From JBBDMC01 sp963826055 (GTDB taxonomy: Bacteria > Pseudomonadota > Alphaproteobacteria > Rhizobiales > Kaistiaceae), in contig CAWGVO010000007.1 in NCBI GenBank assembly GCA_963826055.1, positions 129,745 to 193,744 on the forward strand: DNA of 64,000 bases. Direction: 5' to 3'. Of this stretch, positions 47,065 through 58,392 are shown in pieces; within the stretch, counting starts at the first letter, position 1; every line of letters begins with the position of its first letter. Below the pieces are notes generated by a model. The model ran no database searches. It was not told the DNA's origin and saw only the letters and a program-made list of their open reading frames with translations. A program made the position numbers and the translations under genes.

Positions 47065-48082
47065 TCAACGCAGCGAATCCGCCAGACCCGCGACCGCCCG
47101 CACCTCGCCGATCCGCACGCCGGCGCGGGTCATGACTGGCGGGGTCAGGCGGTCGGCGAAGTCCGCCCGCTCCGCGGCGCTCATCGGCAGGAACGCGGCG
47201 ATCACCGTCGCCATCAGCGCCGTCGGCGGCGCGGCCGGCGCCGTCGTCGCACTTCAGCGCGACGCCAAGGCCAAGCTCGGGAAAGCCGCCGCAATAGACG
47301 CCTTCGGCGCCGCCCTTGACGAACAGACGCGCGCCGAGCAGCGACAGGGCGTAGGTGCAGAACCGCGCCGGTGCCGTCGACCATCGTCGGCTCCGCGGTG
47401 CAGGCGGCCCTGAGCCGCGCCGCTGCCTTGGCGCGGGCGGCGGACAGCCCCTCGCCGGTGACGAACCGCGCGAAGGCGAGCGCGAGCTTGTCGAGAGGGA
47501 TCGCATAGGTCGGGATCGAGCAGCCGTCGACACCGCGATTGTGGTCGCCGAGTTCGGTGTCGGTCATCTCCGCCAGCGTCGCGGTCACCGCGCGCTGGAC
47601 CGGATGGTCGGGCCGCACGTAGCCCTCGGGGTCGACGCCCATGTGGCAGGCGAGGCAGATGAAGCCGGCGTGCTTGCCGGAGCAGTTGTCGTGGAGCGCG
47701 CTCGGCCCTTCGCCGGCGCGGGCCAGCGCGTTCGCCGCCTCCCGGTTCGCCGGCCACGAGACGCCGCATTCGAGGTCCGCGGCGCTCCGCCCCGCCGCCG
47801 CCAGCATCCGCATGGCGGTGGCGACGTGGCGCGGCTCGCCGGTGTGGGAGGCGCAGGCCAGCGCCAGTTCGGCGTCGCCGAAGCCGTAGCGGTCGGCGGC
47901 GCCGCTCTCGACCAGCGGCAGCGCCTGCAGCGCCTTGACCGCCGAGCGCGGAAACACCGCCTGGTCGACGTCGCCGATCGCGACGCGCGGCCGCCCGCCC
48001 GCGTCGACCACCGCGATGGCGCCGCGATGGCGGCTTTCGACGATGCTCCGCGGACGACCTCGACGAGGACCGGGTCGCTCAT
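47065..48082 (-). CDS. L-asparaginase, Rhizobium-etli type (COG4448)
   Basis: Starts MSDPVLVEVVRG with an ATGA overlap to the aminotransferase. RSIVESRHRGAIAVVDAGGR, FPRSAVKALQALPLVESGAA, ALACASHTGEPRHVATAMRM and HDNCSGKHAGFICLACHMGV are the signature of the ReAIV/ReAV-type asparaginases, which differ from the EcAII fold; the Ser-Lys pairs in SGKH and RSAVK are the catalytic candidates. Three frame changes (near 48040, 47375, 47240). The C-terminus reads EGVYCGGFPELGLGVALKCD and AVAGLADSLR. About 338 residues. Cytoplasmic asparagine hydrolysis. Confidence 0.85.
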
Positions 48083-49253
48083 GCGCTGGCGCGGGCGCGG
48101 CCGGCAAGCCACGCCGACATGCGCCGGGTCGCCTCGTCGAGCACCTCGTCGCGCTTGGAGAAGCAGAAGCGGACGAAGTTCGTCGGGCCGTCGCGATCGT
48201 AGAAGGCCGACATCGGCACGGCGGTGACGCCCGCCTCGACGGTCATCGTCCGGCAGAGCGCCACGTCGTCGGTGAAGCCGAGCGGCGAGGCGTCGGCGCA
48301 GATGAAGTAGGTGCCGGCGCACGGCGCGACGGCGAAGCCGAGCCCGGCGAGAGCGGCGGCGAAGCGGTCGCGCTTCGTCTCCAGATCGCCGGCGAGCCGG
48401 GCGTAGTAGTCGTCGTCCTTGCCGAGGCCGTAGGCGACCGCCTTCTGCAGGTTCGGCGGCGTGGTGAAGGTGGTGAACTGGTGCGCCTTGGTGATCGGGT
48501 CGGTGAGGCGCGGGGCGGCGGTCACGTAGCCGACCTTCCAGCCGGTGAGCGAGAAGGTCTTGCCGGCCGAGCCGATGCGGATGGCGCGCTCGCGCATGCC
48601 CGGAAAGGTCATCAGCGGGCGGTGGCGCCGGCCGTCGAAGACGATGTGCTCGTAAACCTCGTCGCAGATGGCGTAGGCGTCGTGGCGCACCACCAGCTCG
48701 GCGATCAGCGCGCGCTCCTCGTCGGTGAAGACCTTGGCGGCCGGGTTCATCGGATCGTTGATGAGGATCGCCTTGGTGCGCGGCCGAAGGCGGCGGCGAG
48801 CGCGGCGGCGTCGAGCCGCCAGTCGGGCGGCGTCAGGCGCACCAGCCGAGGCGTGGCGCCGGCGCGGCGCACCAGCGGCAGGTAGCAATCGTAGAGCGGC
48901 TCGAACAGCACCACCTCGTCGCCCGGCTCGATCAGCGCCGCCATGCAGTCCGACAGCGCCTCGGTGGCGCCGGAGGTGACCAGCACCTCCCCCTGCCAGT
49001 CGATGTCGAGGCCGTAGAAGCGGGCGTTGGCGGCGGCGACCGCCTGCCTGAGCTCGGCGACGCCCATCATCGGCGGGTATTGGTTGAGGCCGGAGGTGAG
49101 CTCCTCGGCGGCGATGCGCTTCACGTCATCGGGGCCGTCGACGTCGGGGAAACCCTGGCCGAGGTTGATGGCGTTGTGCTCGATCGCCAGCCGCGACATC
49201 ACCTCGAAAACGGTGGTCGGCAGCCCGGTGTAGACGGGATTGGTGGCCTTCAT
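48079..49253 (-). CDS. Class I/II PLP-dependent aminotransferase
   Basis: Starts MKATNPVYTGLPTTVFEVMS. Conserved pieces are INLGQGFPDVDGPDDVKRIA, NQYPPMMGVAELRQAVAAAN, the PLP contact VTSGATEALSDCMAALIEPG, ILINDPMNPAAKVFTDEE, ICDEVYEHIVFDGRRHRPLM, the Schiff-base lysine in GSAGKTFSLTGWKVGYVTA, and the Arg in FVRFCFSKRDEVLDEATRRM. One shift near 48785. About 390 residues, closest in layout to methionine/kynurenine-type aminotransferases (YbdL/KAT). The exact amino-acid substrate is not clear. Confidence 0.87.
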
Positions 49254-49570
49254 GCACGCGGCCCTTCGCCCGCCGCGGTGTGGAGGGGCCGAGGCGTCGG
49301 AAGCGCGGCGCGCTCGCGGAAGATCAGGAGCAGGTTGCGGCCGTAGACCAACAGGCCGGCGGCCTGGCCGACGATGAAGACGGGATCGTGGCGGTAGATG
49401 GCGTAGGCGAGCAGCAGCAGCCCGCCGCCCATCGAGAAGTACCAGAACGCGAGGGGAATGATGCTGCGCCCGGCGCGCTCGCTCGCGATCCACTGGACGA
49501 GGAAGCGCGCGGAGAAAAACGCCTGGGCGAGGAACCCGAGGGCGAGCCAGAACGTCTGCACCGACATCAT
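49250..49570 (-). CDS. Lipid-A-disaccharide-synthase N-terminal-domain (LAB_N) membrane protein
   Basis: 106 residues. TFWLALGFLAQAFFSARFLV then QWIASERAGRSIIPLAFWYF, SMGGGLLLLAYAIYRHDPVF and IVGQAAGLLVYGRNLLLIF show the LAB_N domain: three helices with a conserved Q-W-I-x-S-E motif. Such proteins occur beside ArnC/ArnT-like glycosyltransferases in envelope-modification operons. ATGA overlaps on both sides. Confidence 0.88.
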   Translation of the reverse strand: MMSVQTFWLALGFLAQAFFSARFLVQWIASERAGRSIIPLAFWYFSMGGGLLLLAYAIYRHDPVFIVGQAAGLLVYGRNLLLIFRERAALPTPRPLHTAAGEGPRA

Positions 49571-50295
49571 CGCGACTTGCCTTCCCTTCTGAACGGACTG
49601 CGCCTGCGGCGGCGGGTGAGCCACCATACGCCGAAGAGATCGGGGATGCCGACCACCAGGCGGTCGATGATGCCGTAGTGGGAGGTGCCGTGCTCGCGCG
49701 GGCGGTCGACCACGTCGACCTCGACGACGCGCCAGCCGTCGGCGAGGAACAGCGCCGGCAGGAAGCGATGGATCGGCTCGAAATACGGCAGCCGAAGAAA
49801 CGCCTCGCGCCGGAACGCCTTGGCGCCGCACGCCGGTATCGGAGCTCTCGTCGGCGAGCAGCGTCCTGCGGACGCCGTTGGCGATCCGCGAGCCGACCTT
49901 CTTGGCCAGCGATGCGCGGCGGCCGACGCGGCGGCCCGCCGCCAGGCCGACGGCGGGGTCGTCGAGGCGCCGCGACGAGGGCGGGGATGAAGCGCCGGGT
50001 CGTTCTGGCCGTCGCCGTCGAGGGTCGCCACGATGTCGGCCTTGGCGGCATTGACGCCGCTCCACAGCGCCGCGCTCTGGCCGAACGAACGGGCGTGGCG
50101 GACGACCCGGACGGGGCCGCATCGGAGCCGAGTGGCCGGCCGACCTCGGCCGTGCGATCGGAGCTGCCGTCGTCGACGACGACGATCTCGTAGGCGCGAT
50201 CGGCGAGCGCCGCCTCCGATCTCGGGCAGGAGCCGCGCGAGGTTCTCCGCCTCGTTGTGCGCCGGGATGACGACGGAGATCTCAGGCGTGCTCAT
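49567..50295 (-). CDS. Family 2 glycosyltransferase (ArnC/Dpm1-like), frameshifted
   Basis: MSTPEISVVIPAHNEAENLA is the GT2 N-terminus. After a shift EIVVVDDGSSDRTAEV-type sequence can be read, then RSFGQSAALWSGVNAAKADI and VATLDGDGQNDPAL, which hold the DxD-type metal motif. The end is AFRREAFLRLPYFEPIHRFL and HYGIIDRLVVGIPDLFGVWW. About four frame changes. It transfers a sugar from a nucleotide donor to polyprenyl phosphate, which the GT39 enzyme encoded upstream would then use. Confidence 0.83.
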   Translation of the reverse strand: MSTPEISVVIPAHNEAENLARLLPEIGGGARRSRLRDRRRRRRQLRSHGRGRPATRLRCGPVRVVRHARSFGQSAALWSGVNAAKADIVATLDGDGQNDPALHPRPRRGASTTPPSAWRRAAASAAAHRWPRRSARGSPTASAGRCSPTRAPIPACGAKAFRREAFLRLPYFEPIHRFLPALFLADGWRVVEVDVVDRPREHGTSHYGIIDRLVVGIPDLFGVWWLTRRRRRSPFRREGKSR

Positions 50296-51921
50296 GGCGA
50301 CCCCGCGGGGCCGGCGGTGTAGACGCCGATATCGACCATGACGACGTTGTCGAGCTTCATGCCCGTCACCGTCTCGTGCTTGTCGGGAGCAAGGTGGAGC
50401 AACGCGGACTGCTCAAGGAATTCCGCTTGCAGCGGGGCGGCGACGAGGACCACGCGGCAGCCGCCTTCGGCAAGGAACGCGGCCGCCTCGCCGGCATCGC
50501 CGAACCGCGTGCCGGTGCCGGCCGCAAACAGCAGGCTCGGCTCCGTGTAGCCGGCGGAAAGGACGGCCGGGTCGTCGCACGGGGCGGCGCGCTCGATCGC
50601 CTCGGCCAGGCGCGGCGAAAGACGGATGGTGTCGATGTGCGGGATGACGACGCCGAGGCCGGCGGCGTAGAGGCCGACGGCCGTCGACCGCCATCAGCAC
50701 CATCGCGCTGCGATAGGCGGCCGCGAGCGCCGCGGCGGTCGCGGCGACGGCAATCGCGGCCGGCACGAGCGATCAGGCCCGCGAGCCAGGGCTCGACCGT
50801 CCCTTGCAGCCGCCAGAAGCCGAAGATCACCGTCACCGCCAGCACGACCGCGACCACGAGGGGCAGGAAGAGGACGATGCGGGACCACAGCGCGTCGGCG
50901 GGCCTTGCGCCGGCGGCGAGCGCCGCGCCGATAAGCGCGGCGATCGCCGGATAGGTCGGCAGCATGTAGTGCGGCAGCTTGGTGGGACGGCTTCGAACAC
51001 CAGCCAGGTCGGAACGATCCAGGCGAGGCAGAAGCGCACCGCCGGCATGGCGCGGTTTCGCCACACCCACGGGACAGGCGACGATGGCAAGCACCGCGGC
51101 CGGCCAGAACATCGCCCAGAACACCAGGAAATGGCTGCCGGGCGGCGCGCCGTGGTGTTGCTGGCCGACGGCGATCTTGCCGAGGAGATCGTTGCCGACC
51201 GACCCGCTGCAGGAACGCGCCGCCGGAAACGACGAGGATCGCCACGAACCACGGCAGCACGATCGCCAGATAGAGCGGGACGCCGATCTTCCACCGCAGC
51301 CGTTTCAGCCACGCGACGCGTCGCTCCGTCGCGACGAGCACGCCGATCGTCAGTGCGGCGACCATCGGACCGATCGGGCCCTTGACCAGCGTGGCCGCCG
51401 CAAGGCCGAGCCAGAACAGGATGGCCGGCCCGGCCGGCGCCGGGCATCCTCCTTCCACAGGTAGAGCCGCGCCAGCGCGCCCATGGTCAGGACCACCGTG
51501 GCGGCAAGGACGGCGTCGGTCTTGGCGAGATGCGCCTCGCCGGTGAGGACCACCGACAACGCCATCGCGGCGCCGGCGATGAAGGCGGCGCGCGGCCCGA
51601 ACAGCGGCAGGGCCGCCCAATAGGTCAGCAGCACCGTTGCCACCGCGCCGAGGACCGAGGCCAGCCGATAGGCCCACATCGGGGCGTCGGCACCGTAGCC
51701 CAGGAGCTGCACCACCGCGGCCTGAAGCCAGTAGACGCCCGACCGGTTTCTTGTAGCGCGGCAGCTCGCCGATGCGGATGTCGACGTAGTTCCCCGTCTC
51801 GATCATCTGCTTCGACGACTGGGCATAGCTCGCCTCGTCGACGTCGAGCGGCGGGATGGCCGCCGAGTCCGGGAAGAAAGCAGGCAAGCGACAGCACGAC
51901 CAGGGCGGCGAGCGCGCGCAT
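50292..51921 (-). CDS. ArnT-like glycosyltransferase family 39 (frameshifted)
   Basis: Starts MRALAALVVLSLACFLPG. The catalytic acidic pair is in IPPLDVDEASYAQSSKQMIE; the helices that follow include SVLGAVATVLLTYWAALPLF, FIAGAAMALSVVLTGEAHLA, LGLAAATLVKGPIGPMVAAL, GVPLYLAIVLPWFVAILVVS and HYMLPTYPAIAALIGAALAA. About seven frame changes; length about 540. These inner-membrane enzymes move sugars from polyprenyl carriers to lipid A or proteins at the periplasmic face. Together with the GT2 and LAB_N genes it forms an envelope-modification operon. Confidence 0.85.
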
Positions 51922-52520
51922 CCGGCCGGCGGTCAGCCACGCGACGGCGCGGCCGATCGCGGCCTCCGCAACGGTCGCTTCGAACTCGCCACTGGAAAAG
52001 AGGGACGCCTCGGTCTTTGAGGTCGCGGACGGGGACCATTGTAGAAGTTCGGCGTCTCACTCAACGTCGGGCGCGGCGGCTGGCCGGGCGGCGGGATGAC
52101 AGGTGCGCCACCGCAGCGGTTGATGCAAGGGCAAAAAACGGCCCCCTGCCGCTCCGTAAATCGAAAACGGCGCCGGTCAGCCGGCTTCGTTGCCGCGGGG
52201 TCGAAGCGGCGCGGCGCCCAACTGCAGTCGAGGTCCTGGTCGCTGAGGAAGCGCCGTGCGGCGGTGTGTCGTTTGTGTGACGGTCGCACGGACGGGATTG
52301 CTTTCCGGCGCGGTTGAGAGGATATTCGCGCCCCGTCGGCGGCCGCCGCCAATGCGGGCCGACGCGATCACGCCACATGCGGTCCCGGGCCGAGGGCGGC
52401 GGTTGCGGCAAATCGAAATTTCTTGGGGCCGGTTCAAAAGATCGTCCGGGCCCCTTATATCGGCCTATCGCGCTGCCGGAACCGGCCGGTGCCTATTCAC
52501 GGATCGCAGGTGACCTGCTG
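51922..52520. other. Intergenic region between GT39 and RND operon 1
   Basis: These 599 bases separate divergent operons and must hold both promoters. A leftward open frame at 51933-52352 has a Cys-containing part (AVFCPCINRCGGAPVIPPPG) but no start signal or known family. AAGGGCAAAAAACGG at about 52128-52142 and the AAATTTCTTGG near 52415 are the only AT-richer islands. Confidence 0.4.
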
Positions 52521-53649
52521 ATGGCTTCCAGGTTTTTCAGGCCGAGCCGGCTGATCGCGGTTGTGCTCGTCATCGGCGCCGCCGCGTGGATCGCTTCGGG
52601 CGCCTTCGGGCCGAAGGCCCAGGAGGGTGGCCGGCGAAACCACGCCTGCCACCAGCGCTCCCGAGAGCCAGGTGCCGGTTCAGCGCGTCGCCGTTCAGGT
52701 CGCCACGGCCGAGGAGCATCAGCGCCAGGTGGTGCTGTCGTGCGTCACCGAGGCCGACCATCAGCGCCAAGGCCGTCGCGCGCGGCGCGGGCGTCATCGT
52801 CCAGCTGCTGGTCGCGCGCGGCGACACCGTCAGATCCAACGATGTGATCGCCCACATCTCCGACGAAGGGCGCCAGGCGGCGCTCTTGCAGGCGCAGGCG
52901 CTGCTCGACCAGCGCCGGGCGGAGTACGACGCCAACAAGCAGCTCATCGAACAGGGCAACGCGCCGAAGAACCAGCTCCCGGCGCTGGAAGCGGCGGTCG
53001 CGGCGGCCAAGGCGGCGGTGGCCTCGGCCCAGGCGGAAGCGGACAAGACCACCATCAAGGCGCCGATCGGCGGCGTCATCGACGCAGGTGCCGGTGCAGG
53101 TCGGCCAGGCCGTCCAGATCGGCGGCGAGATCGCGTCGATCGTCGATCCCGACCCGATGCTGGCGGTGGGCGCCGTCTCGGAGAGCCGGCGCAAGCGCCC
53201 TCAAGGTCGGGCAGACGGCGAGCGTCCGCTTCATCAACGGCGGCACGGTCGACGGCGTCGTCAACTTCGTCGGCGTCAGCGCCGACGCGGCGACGCGCAC
53301 CTACCCGGTCGAGGCGACGATGTCCAACCCGGACGCGGCGATCGCCGACGGCGCTCACCTGCGAGATGTCGGTGACGCTGGCGCCGATCGCCGCCACGGC
53401 GGTGCCGCGCTCCGCCCTGGTCTTCTCCGACGAGGGCCACCTCGGCGTGCAGGATCGCCAATTCCGACAACAAGGTCGAGTTCAAGCCGGTCGAGATCGT
53501 CGAGGACGGCCTCGAGTCGGTGTGGGTCACCGGGCCTCGACGGGTCGAGCCGGGTGATCGTCGTCGGCCAGGACTTCGTCAAGGAAGGCGATCCGGTCGA
53601 GGCGGTGTCGGCCGCGGCCGTCGGCGCCAGGCGGGAACCGCCGGCGTGA
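52521..53649 (+). CDS. RND efflux periplasmic adaptor (HlyD/MFP), system 1
   Basis: MASRFFRPSRLIAVVLVIGA is the membrane anchor. The barrel-sandwich and hairpin regions read VIVQLLVARGDTVRSNDVIA, HISDEGRQAALLQAQALLDQ and AALEAAVAAAKAAVASAQAE with the closing TTIKAPIGGVID. The beta-barrel follows (LKVGQTASVRFINGGTVDGV; YPVEATMSNPDAAIADG). The membrane-proximal end is ESVWVTGLDGSSRVIVVGQD. About six frame changes. The stop overlaps the pump GTG. It links the inner-membrane pump to an outer-membrane channel, which is not encoded here. Confidence 0.87.
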
Positions 53650-56600
53650 GGCGGATCGTCGACATCGCCGTCAGCCACGCGCGGCTGACGCTGGCGATCG
53701 CTCATTTTCCTGTTCGTGGCCGGCGCCTCCGCCTACGTCAGCATCCCCAAGGAGTCCTCGCCGGACGTCAACGTCCCTTACATCTACGTCCTGCTGACGG
53801 AGCGCGGCATCTCGCCGGAGGACGCCGAGCGGCTGCTGCTGAAGCCGATGGAGACCGCGCTCAAGCAGGTCGAGAACGTCAAGAAGATGACGTCGACCGC
53901 GTTCGAGGGCGGCGGCAACGTCCTGCTCGAGTTCGAGGCGGGCTTCAATTCCGACATCGCGCTCGCCGACGTGCGCGCCAAGGTCGACGACGCCAAGTCG
54001 CAGCTGCCGGCCGACGCCGACGAGCCGAGCGTCCACGAGGTCAGCCTCAGCCTCTTCCCGGTGATCTCGGTCGCGCTCGGCGGCAGCGTCTCGGAGCGCG
54101 CGCTCGGGCAGATCGCCCGCGACGCCCAGACCGCCATCGAGCAGGTGCCGGGCGTGTTGTCGGCGAACCTGCAGGGGACCCGCGACGAGGTCGTCGAGAT
54201 CATCGCCGAGCCGATGCTGCTCAACAGCTACGGCGTGTCGCTCGACCAGTTCGCCGTCGCCGCCGCGCAGCGGCAACAGCCTGGTCGCCGCCGGCGCGCT
54301 GGAAGGCCCGCAGGGGCGCTTCGCGGTCAAGGTGCCGGCGCTGATCGAGACGCCGGAGGACGTGCTCAACATCCCGGTCGCCGCCTCGCGGGCGGCGACC
54401 GTGACGCTCGGCGACGTCGCCTCGATCCTGCCGACCTTCAAGGACGCCACCTCGGTCACCCGGGTCGACGGCCGGCCGGCGGTGGTGATCGAGGTATCCA
54501 AGCGCACCGGCGCCAACCTGATCGACACCGTCGACGCGGTGAAGGAGGCGGTCGCCAAGCTGCAGGCCGGCTGGGGCGACAAGATCACGGTGCGCTACAT
54601 CGGCGACCAGTCGAAGTTCATCAAGCAGATGCTCAACGACCTGCAGAACAGCGTGGCGACGGCCGTGCTGCTGGTGGCGGTGGTCATCCTGTTCGTTCTC
54701 GGCGGCCGCGCCTCGATCTTCATCGGCATCGCCATCCCGTTCGCCTTCCTCACCGGCATCCTCGGCCTCGACATGTTCGGGGCGACCATGAACATCGTCG
54801 TCCTGTTCAGCCTGATCCTGGCGGTCGGCATGCTGGTCGACGACGCCATCATCGTGTCGGAATTCGCCGAGCGGCGGATGAGCGAGGGCATGAGGCCGCG
54901 CGAGGCCTATTCGTTCGCGGCGAGCCGCATGTCGGGGCCGGTGATCGCGGCGACGCTGACCCGCATCGCGGCCTTCTTCCCGCTGCTGTTGTGGCCGGGC
55001 ATCGTCGGCCAGTTCATGAAGTACCTGCCGATCACGCTGATCGCGACGCTGTCGGCGTCGCTGGTGGCGGCGCTGGTCTTCACGCCGACGCTCGGCGCGC
55101 TCATCGGCAAGCCGCACGAAGTCCAGCACGACGCGGTGCCGAAGGACGGCCCGTACATGAAGACGGTGCGGCTCGCCATCCACCATCCCGGGCATCACCC
55201 TCCTCGTCGCGCTCGCCATGCTGATCGGCGTGCCGATGGTCTACGGCCAGCTCGGCAAGGGCGTCGAGTTCTTCCCCAACGTCGAGCCGGACACCGGCGT
55301 CGTGCTGGTGCACGCGCGCGGCAACCTGTCGCTCGCCGAGAAGGACCGGCTGGTGCGCTCGGTGGAAAGCCGCCTGCTCGGCATGAAGGAGCTGTCGACC
55401 GTCTACGCCCGCTCCGGCGACATCGGCGGCGGCGCCGGCGGCTTCGGCGGCAACGTCACCGAGGACGTCATCGGCCAGATCCAGTTCGAGTTCGTCGACT
55501 GGCAGGAGCGGCGGCCGGCGAGCGTCATCATGGACGAGATCCGCAAGGACACCGCCGACATCCCCGGCATCAAGGTCGAGGTGACGGCGCCGGATGCCGG
55601 GCCGCCGACCGGCAAGCCGATCCAGATCCAGCTCGCCAGCGACTATCCCGGACGCGCTCGACGCGGCGGCCCGCCAGGTGACCGCCGAGCTCGCCAAGCG
55701 TCCGGAAATCCGCGACCTCGACAGCGGCCTGCCGATGCCGGGCATCGACTGGCGGCTGGAGATCGACAAGGCGCGAGGCGGCCAAGTACGGCATCGGCGT
55801 CGGATCGGTCGGCTCGGTGGTGCAGCTCGTCACCAACGGCATGAAGATCACCGACTACCGGCCGGCCAACACCGACAAGCCGGTCGACATCATCCTGCGC
55901 GTGCCGCAGGACCGCCGCACGCTCAACCAGATCGACGACCTCGAGATCCAGACGGCGGCGGGCGCGGTGCCGATCGGCAACTTCGTCAAGCGGGTGCCGG
56001 CGCGCCGCGTCGGCCTCATCCACCGGGTCGACGGCCAGCGGGTGGACACGGTGACGGCCAACGTCGCGGAGGGCGTGCAGACGGCGGCGGTGCAGCAGGA
56101 GATCACCAAGCAGCTTGCCGAACGCCGACTTCAAGGGCCTGGTCACCTGGAAGCTCACCGGCGAGGACGAAGAGCGCACCAACGCCCAGGACTTTCTGGT
56201 CAAGGCGTTCGGCGCGGCGATCTTCCTGATCTTCGCGGTGCTGCTCGCCCAGTTCAACAAGCTGTCGAGCGTGGCGCTGGTGCTGTCGGCGATCGTCTTG
56301 TCGACGATCGGCGTGTTCATCGGCCTGATCGTCACCGGCCAGGCGTTCGGCGTGGTGATGACCGGCGTCGGCATCATCGCGCTCGCCGGCATCGTCACCA
56401 ACAACAACATCGTGCTGATCGACACCTACGACCGGCTGCGGCGCGAGGGCGTGCCGGTCGAGGAGGCGATCCTGCAGGACCTGCCGCGAGCGCGCGCGCC
56501 CGGTGATGCTGACGGCGGTCACCGCCGTCCTCGGCGTGCTGCCGATCGCCTTCGGCTTCAACGTCGACTTCCTGGCGCGCGAGGTCACCTACGGGGCGCC

Positions 56601-56824
56601 GTCGACCCAGTGGTGGATCCAGCTGTCGACGGCGATCGTCTTCGGCCTGTCCTTCGCGACGGTGCTGACGCTGGTGGTGACGCCGGCCTCGCTCGCCGGC
56701 GCTCGCCAAGCTCCGCTCCGGCTGGGACTGGTTGTGGCGGCGGCGGCGCCGCACCGCCGGCGGCGGCGCCGTCGGCACGCCCGCCCACGCCCGCGGGCGC
56801 GACGACGACCAGTCGCACGCCTGA
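53646..56824 (+). CDS. RND efflux pump permease (AcrB/MexF type), system 1
   Basis: GTG start within GTGA. MRRIVDIAVSHARLTLAIA, AGASAYVSIPKESSPDVNVP and SPEDAERLLLKPMETALKQV begin the porter domain. The proton-relay aspartates are in ILAVGMLVDDAIIVSEFAER (TM4). PVIAATLTRIAAFFPLLLWP follows; the second half repeats the plan with GVGIIALAGIVTNNNIVLID and VMLTAVTAVLGVLPIAFGFN. Note NNN instead of DD in the second repeat, as usual. Seven frame changes (near 53705, 54275, 55185, 55650, 55785, 56120, 56490). About 1058 residues. The substrate is unknown. Confidence 0.92.
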
Positions 56825-56837
56825 GGCCGGCGCCGCC

Positions 56838-57523
56838 GTGACGGCGTCCCGGCGGCGTCCCGATCCGGTGCCTTCGTCCGCACCAACACGCGCATCGAGC
56901 CGGTGCGGTCGCTGCCCGAGATCCGCCTCCACACCGCCCACGAGGCGACGGGCCTGTGGCGGCTCGGCCGCCTGGCGGCCGGCGACGCCGACCCGCCGCC
57001 GCCCTACTGGGCCTTCCCGTGGGCCGGCGGCCTGGCGCTCGCCCGCCACATCCTCGACCGCCCGCAGACGGTCGCCGGCCGCCGCGTCCTCGACCTCGGC
57101 GCCGGCTCCGGCCTCGTCGCCATCGCGGCGGCGCTGCGCCGGCGCGAGCCGCGGTGAGCGCGGCCGACGTCGACCCCTACGCCGTCGCCGCGATCGGCCT
57201 CAATGCGGCGGCGAACGGCGTCGCCGTCGCCGTCATCGCGGAAGACCTCACCGCCGGTCCGCCGCCGCCGGTCGATCTGGTGCTGGCGGGCGACGTCTTC
57301 TACGAGCGCGCGCTGGCGGAGCGGATGATCGCCTTCCTCGACCGCTGCCTCGCCGCCGGCATCGAGGTGCTGGTCGGCGATCCCGGGCCGCGCCTACCTG
57401 CCGCGGGCGCGGCTCCGTCTGATCGCCGAATACCGGGTGCCGGACGTCGGCGAGGTCGAGGGGACGGTGAAGAAGCCGAGCGCGGTCTTCGCGCTCGCGC
57501 CGGACGGCGCTCAGTCCGTCTGA
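56838..57523 (+). CDS. Class I SAM-dependent methyltransferase (ETFB-lysine-methyltransferase-like)
   Basis: Starts GTG at 56838. FVRTNTRIEPVRSLPEIRLH, ATGLWRLGRLAAGDADPPPP and YWAFPWAGGLALARHILDRP are typical of the MTF16/Nnt1 branch, whose members methylate lysines of proteins such as ETF-beta. The SAM motif I is GRRVLDLGAGSGLVAIAAAL; DVDPYAVAAIGLNAAANGV and VDLVLAGDVFYERALAERMI follow. Two or three frame changes (near 56875, 57150, 57395). About 228 residues. Its end overlaps the convergent metal-sensor gene by 13 bases. Confidence 0.8.
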
Positions 57524-57967
57524 TCGCCGGGCGCGCCGAGCCTGGCGCGGGTGTCGGGGGGCAGCGTCAGCAGCGAGTTGATCGTCGTCGTCTGCGTCTC
57601 GGCGACCATGGCGTCGAGCTCGGCGCGGATCGTCGGCGAGCTGGGCGTCGATGGCGGCGCGATCGGGCTCGGGCGCCGCCAGCAGCTTGCCGAGGCCGGT
57701 GCGCAGATCGCTCGAGCCGCTCGCACGTGGCGCTCGGCGCCCGGCAGGTCGGCGGCGACCGCCTTCTCCACCTTGGCCATCTCGTCGTCGGGCAGGCGCC
57801 CGGCGAGCCAGCGCAGTTCGAAGCGCAGCCGCTTGTCGTGGTGCTCGCCGTGGCCGGCGGTCGAGGACGTCGGTCGCCGCGGCGCCGATGAAGAAGGCGT
57901 TGACGGCGAGCGACACGATCAGCGCGACGCCCAGCCAGCGGCGGCGTTCGGTGATGGTCGCGTTCAT
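57511..57967 (-). CDS. Periplasmic heavy-metal-sensor-like protein
   Basis: MNATITERRRWLGVALIVSL then AVNAFFIGAAATDVL is a membrane anchor; the helical periplasmic part includes KRLRFELRWLAGRLPDDEMA and AELDAMVAETQTTTINSLLT, the pattern of the metal-resistance/Spy-CnrR-like family. Three frame changes. It is the third gene of an operon with a sigma factor and an anti-sigma factor (ATGA overlaps), which suggests that it modulates this signal pathway. Confidence 0.75.
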
Positions 57968-58392
57968 TGCAGGTCGAGCCCCGTCGGCCCGAAGACGAGC
58001 GGGTCGAGCACGACGACGTCGAAGCTCTGGCTGTCCTGCGGGCCGCCCGTGGTGAGCTCGTAGACGGCGCCGAGGCCGGCCGCGATCACCAGCGTGGCGG
58101 CGATCGCGACCCAGCGCGGACGCAGCGTCGTGGCTGGTCGCGCCGCGGCGGCGAGCACCGCCGTCGGCGACCCGCTCGGGCGCCCCGGAGCGGGCGATCT
58201 CGTCGTCGAGGCGGCGCGGGCGCGGTCGAGGTCGGCCTCGAGGCGGCGGGTGTCGTCGAGCCAGGCGCGCACGTCGGGGTCGTTGAGCGCGGCGATCCGC
58301 GCGGCCTTCGCCACGTCGCGGTCCGGCCAGGCGGCGAGGTCGGCGCCGTAGCGGTCGATCGCGGCGACGATGGCGGCGGTGGAAACGCTCAT
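57964..58392 (-). CDS. Anti-sigma-factor-like membrane protein
   Basis: 142 residues. An N-terminal cytoplasmic part (AAIDRYGADLAAWPDRDVAK; DDTRRLEADLDRARA) is followed by one membrane helix (WVAIAATLVIAAGLGAVYEL) and a short periplasmic tail. It has the size and layout of the small anti-sigma factors that accompany ECF sigma factors in Alphaproteobacteria. Overlaps the sigma gene by the ATGA quartet. Confidence 0.72.
   Translation of the reverse strand: MSVSTAAIVAAIDRYGADLAAWPDRDVAKAARIAALNDPDVRAWLDDTRRLEADLDRARAASTTRSPAPGRPSGSPTAVLAAAARPATTLRPRWVAIAATLVIAAGLGAVYELTTGGPQDSQSFDVVVLDPLVFGPTGLDLQ

Noticed and set aside
51933..52352. Leftward open frame of 139 residues upstream of the GT39 gene
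   Set aside because: No ribosome-binding site, no recognised family, Arg/Pro-rich composition of a random GC-rich frame; kept only as a remark in the intergenic entry.
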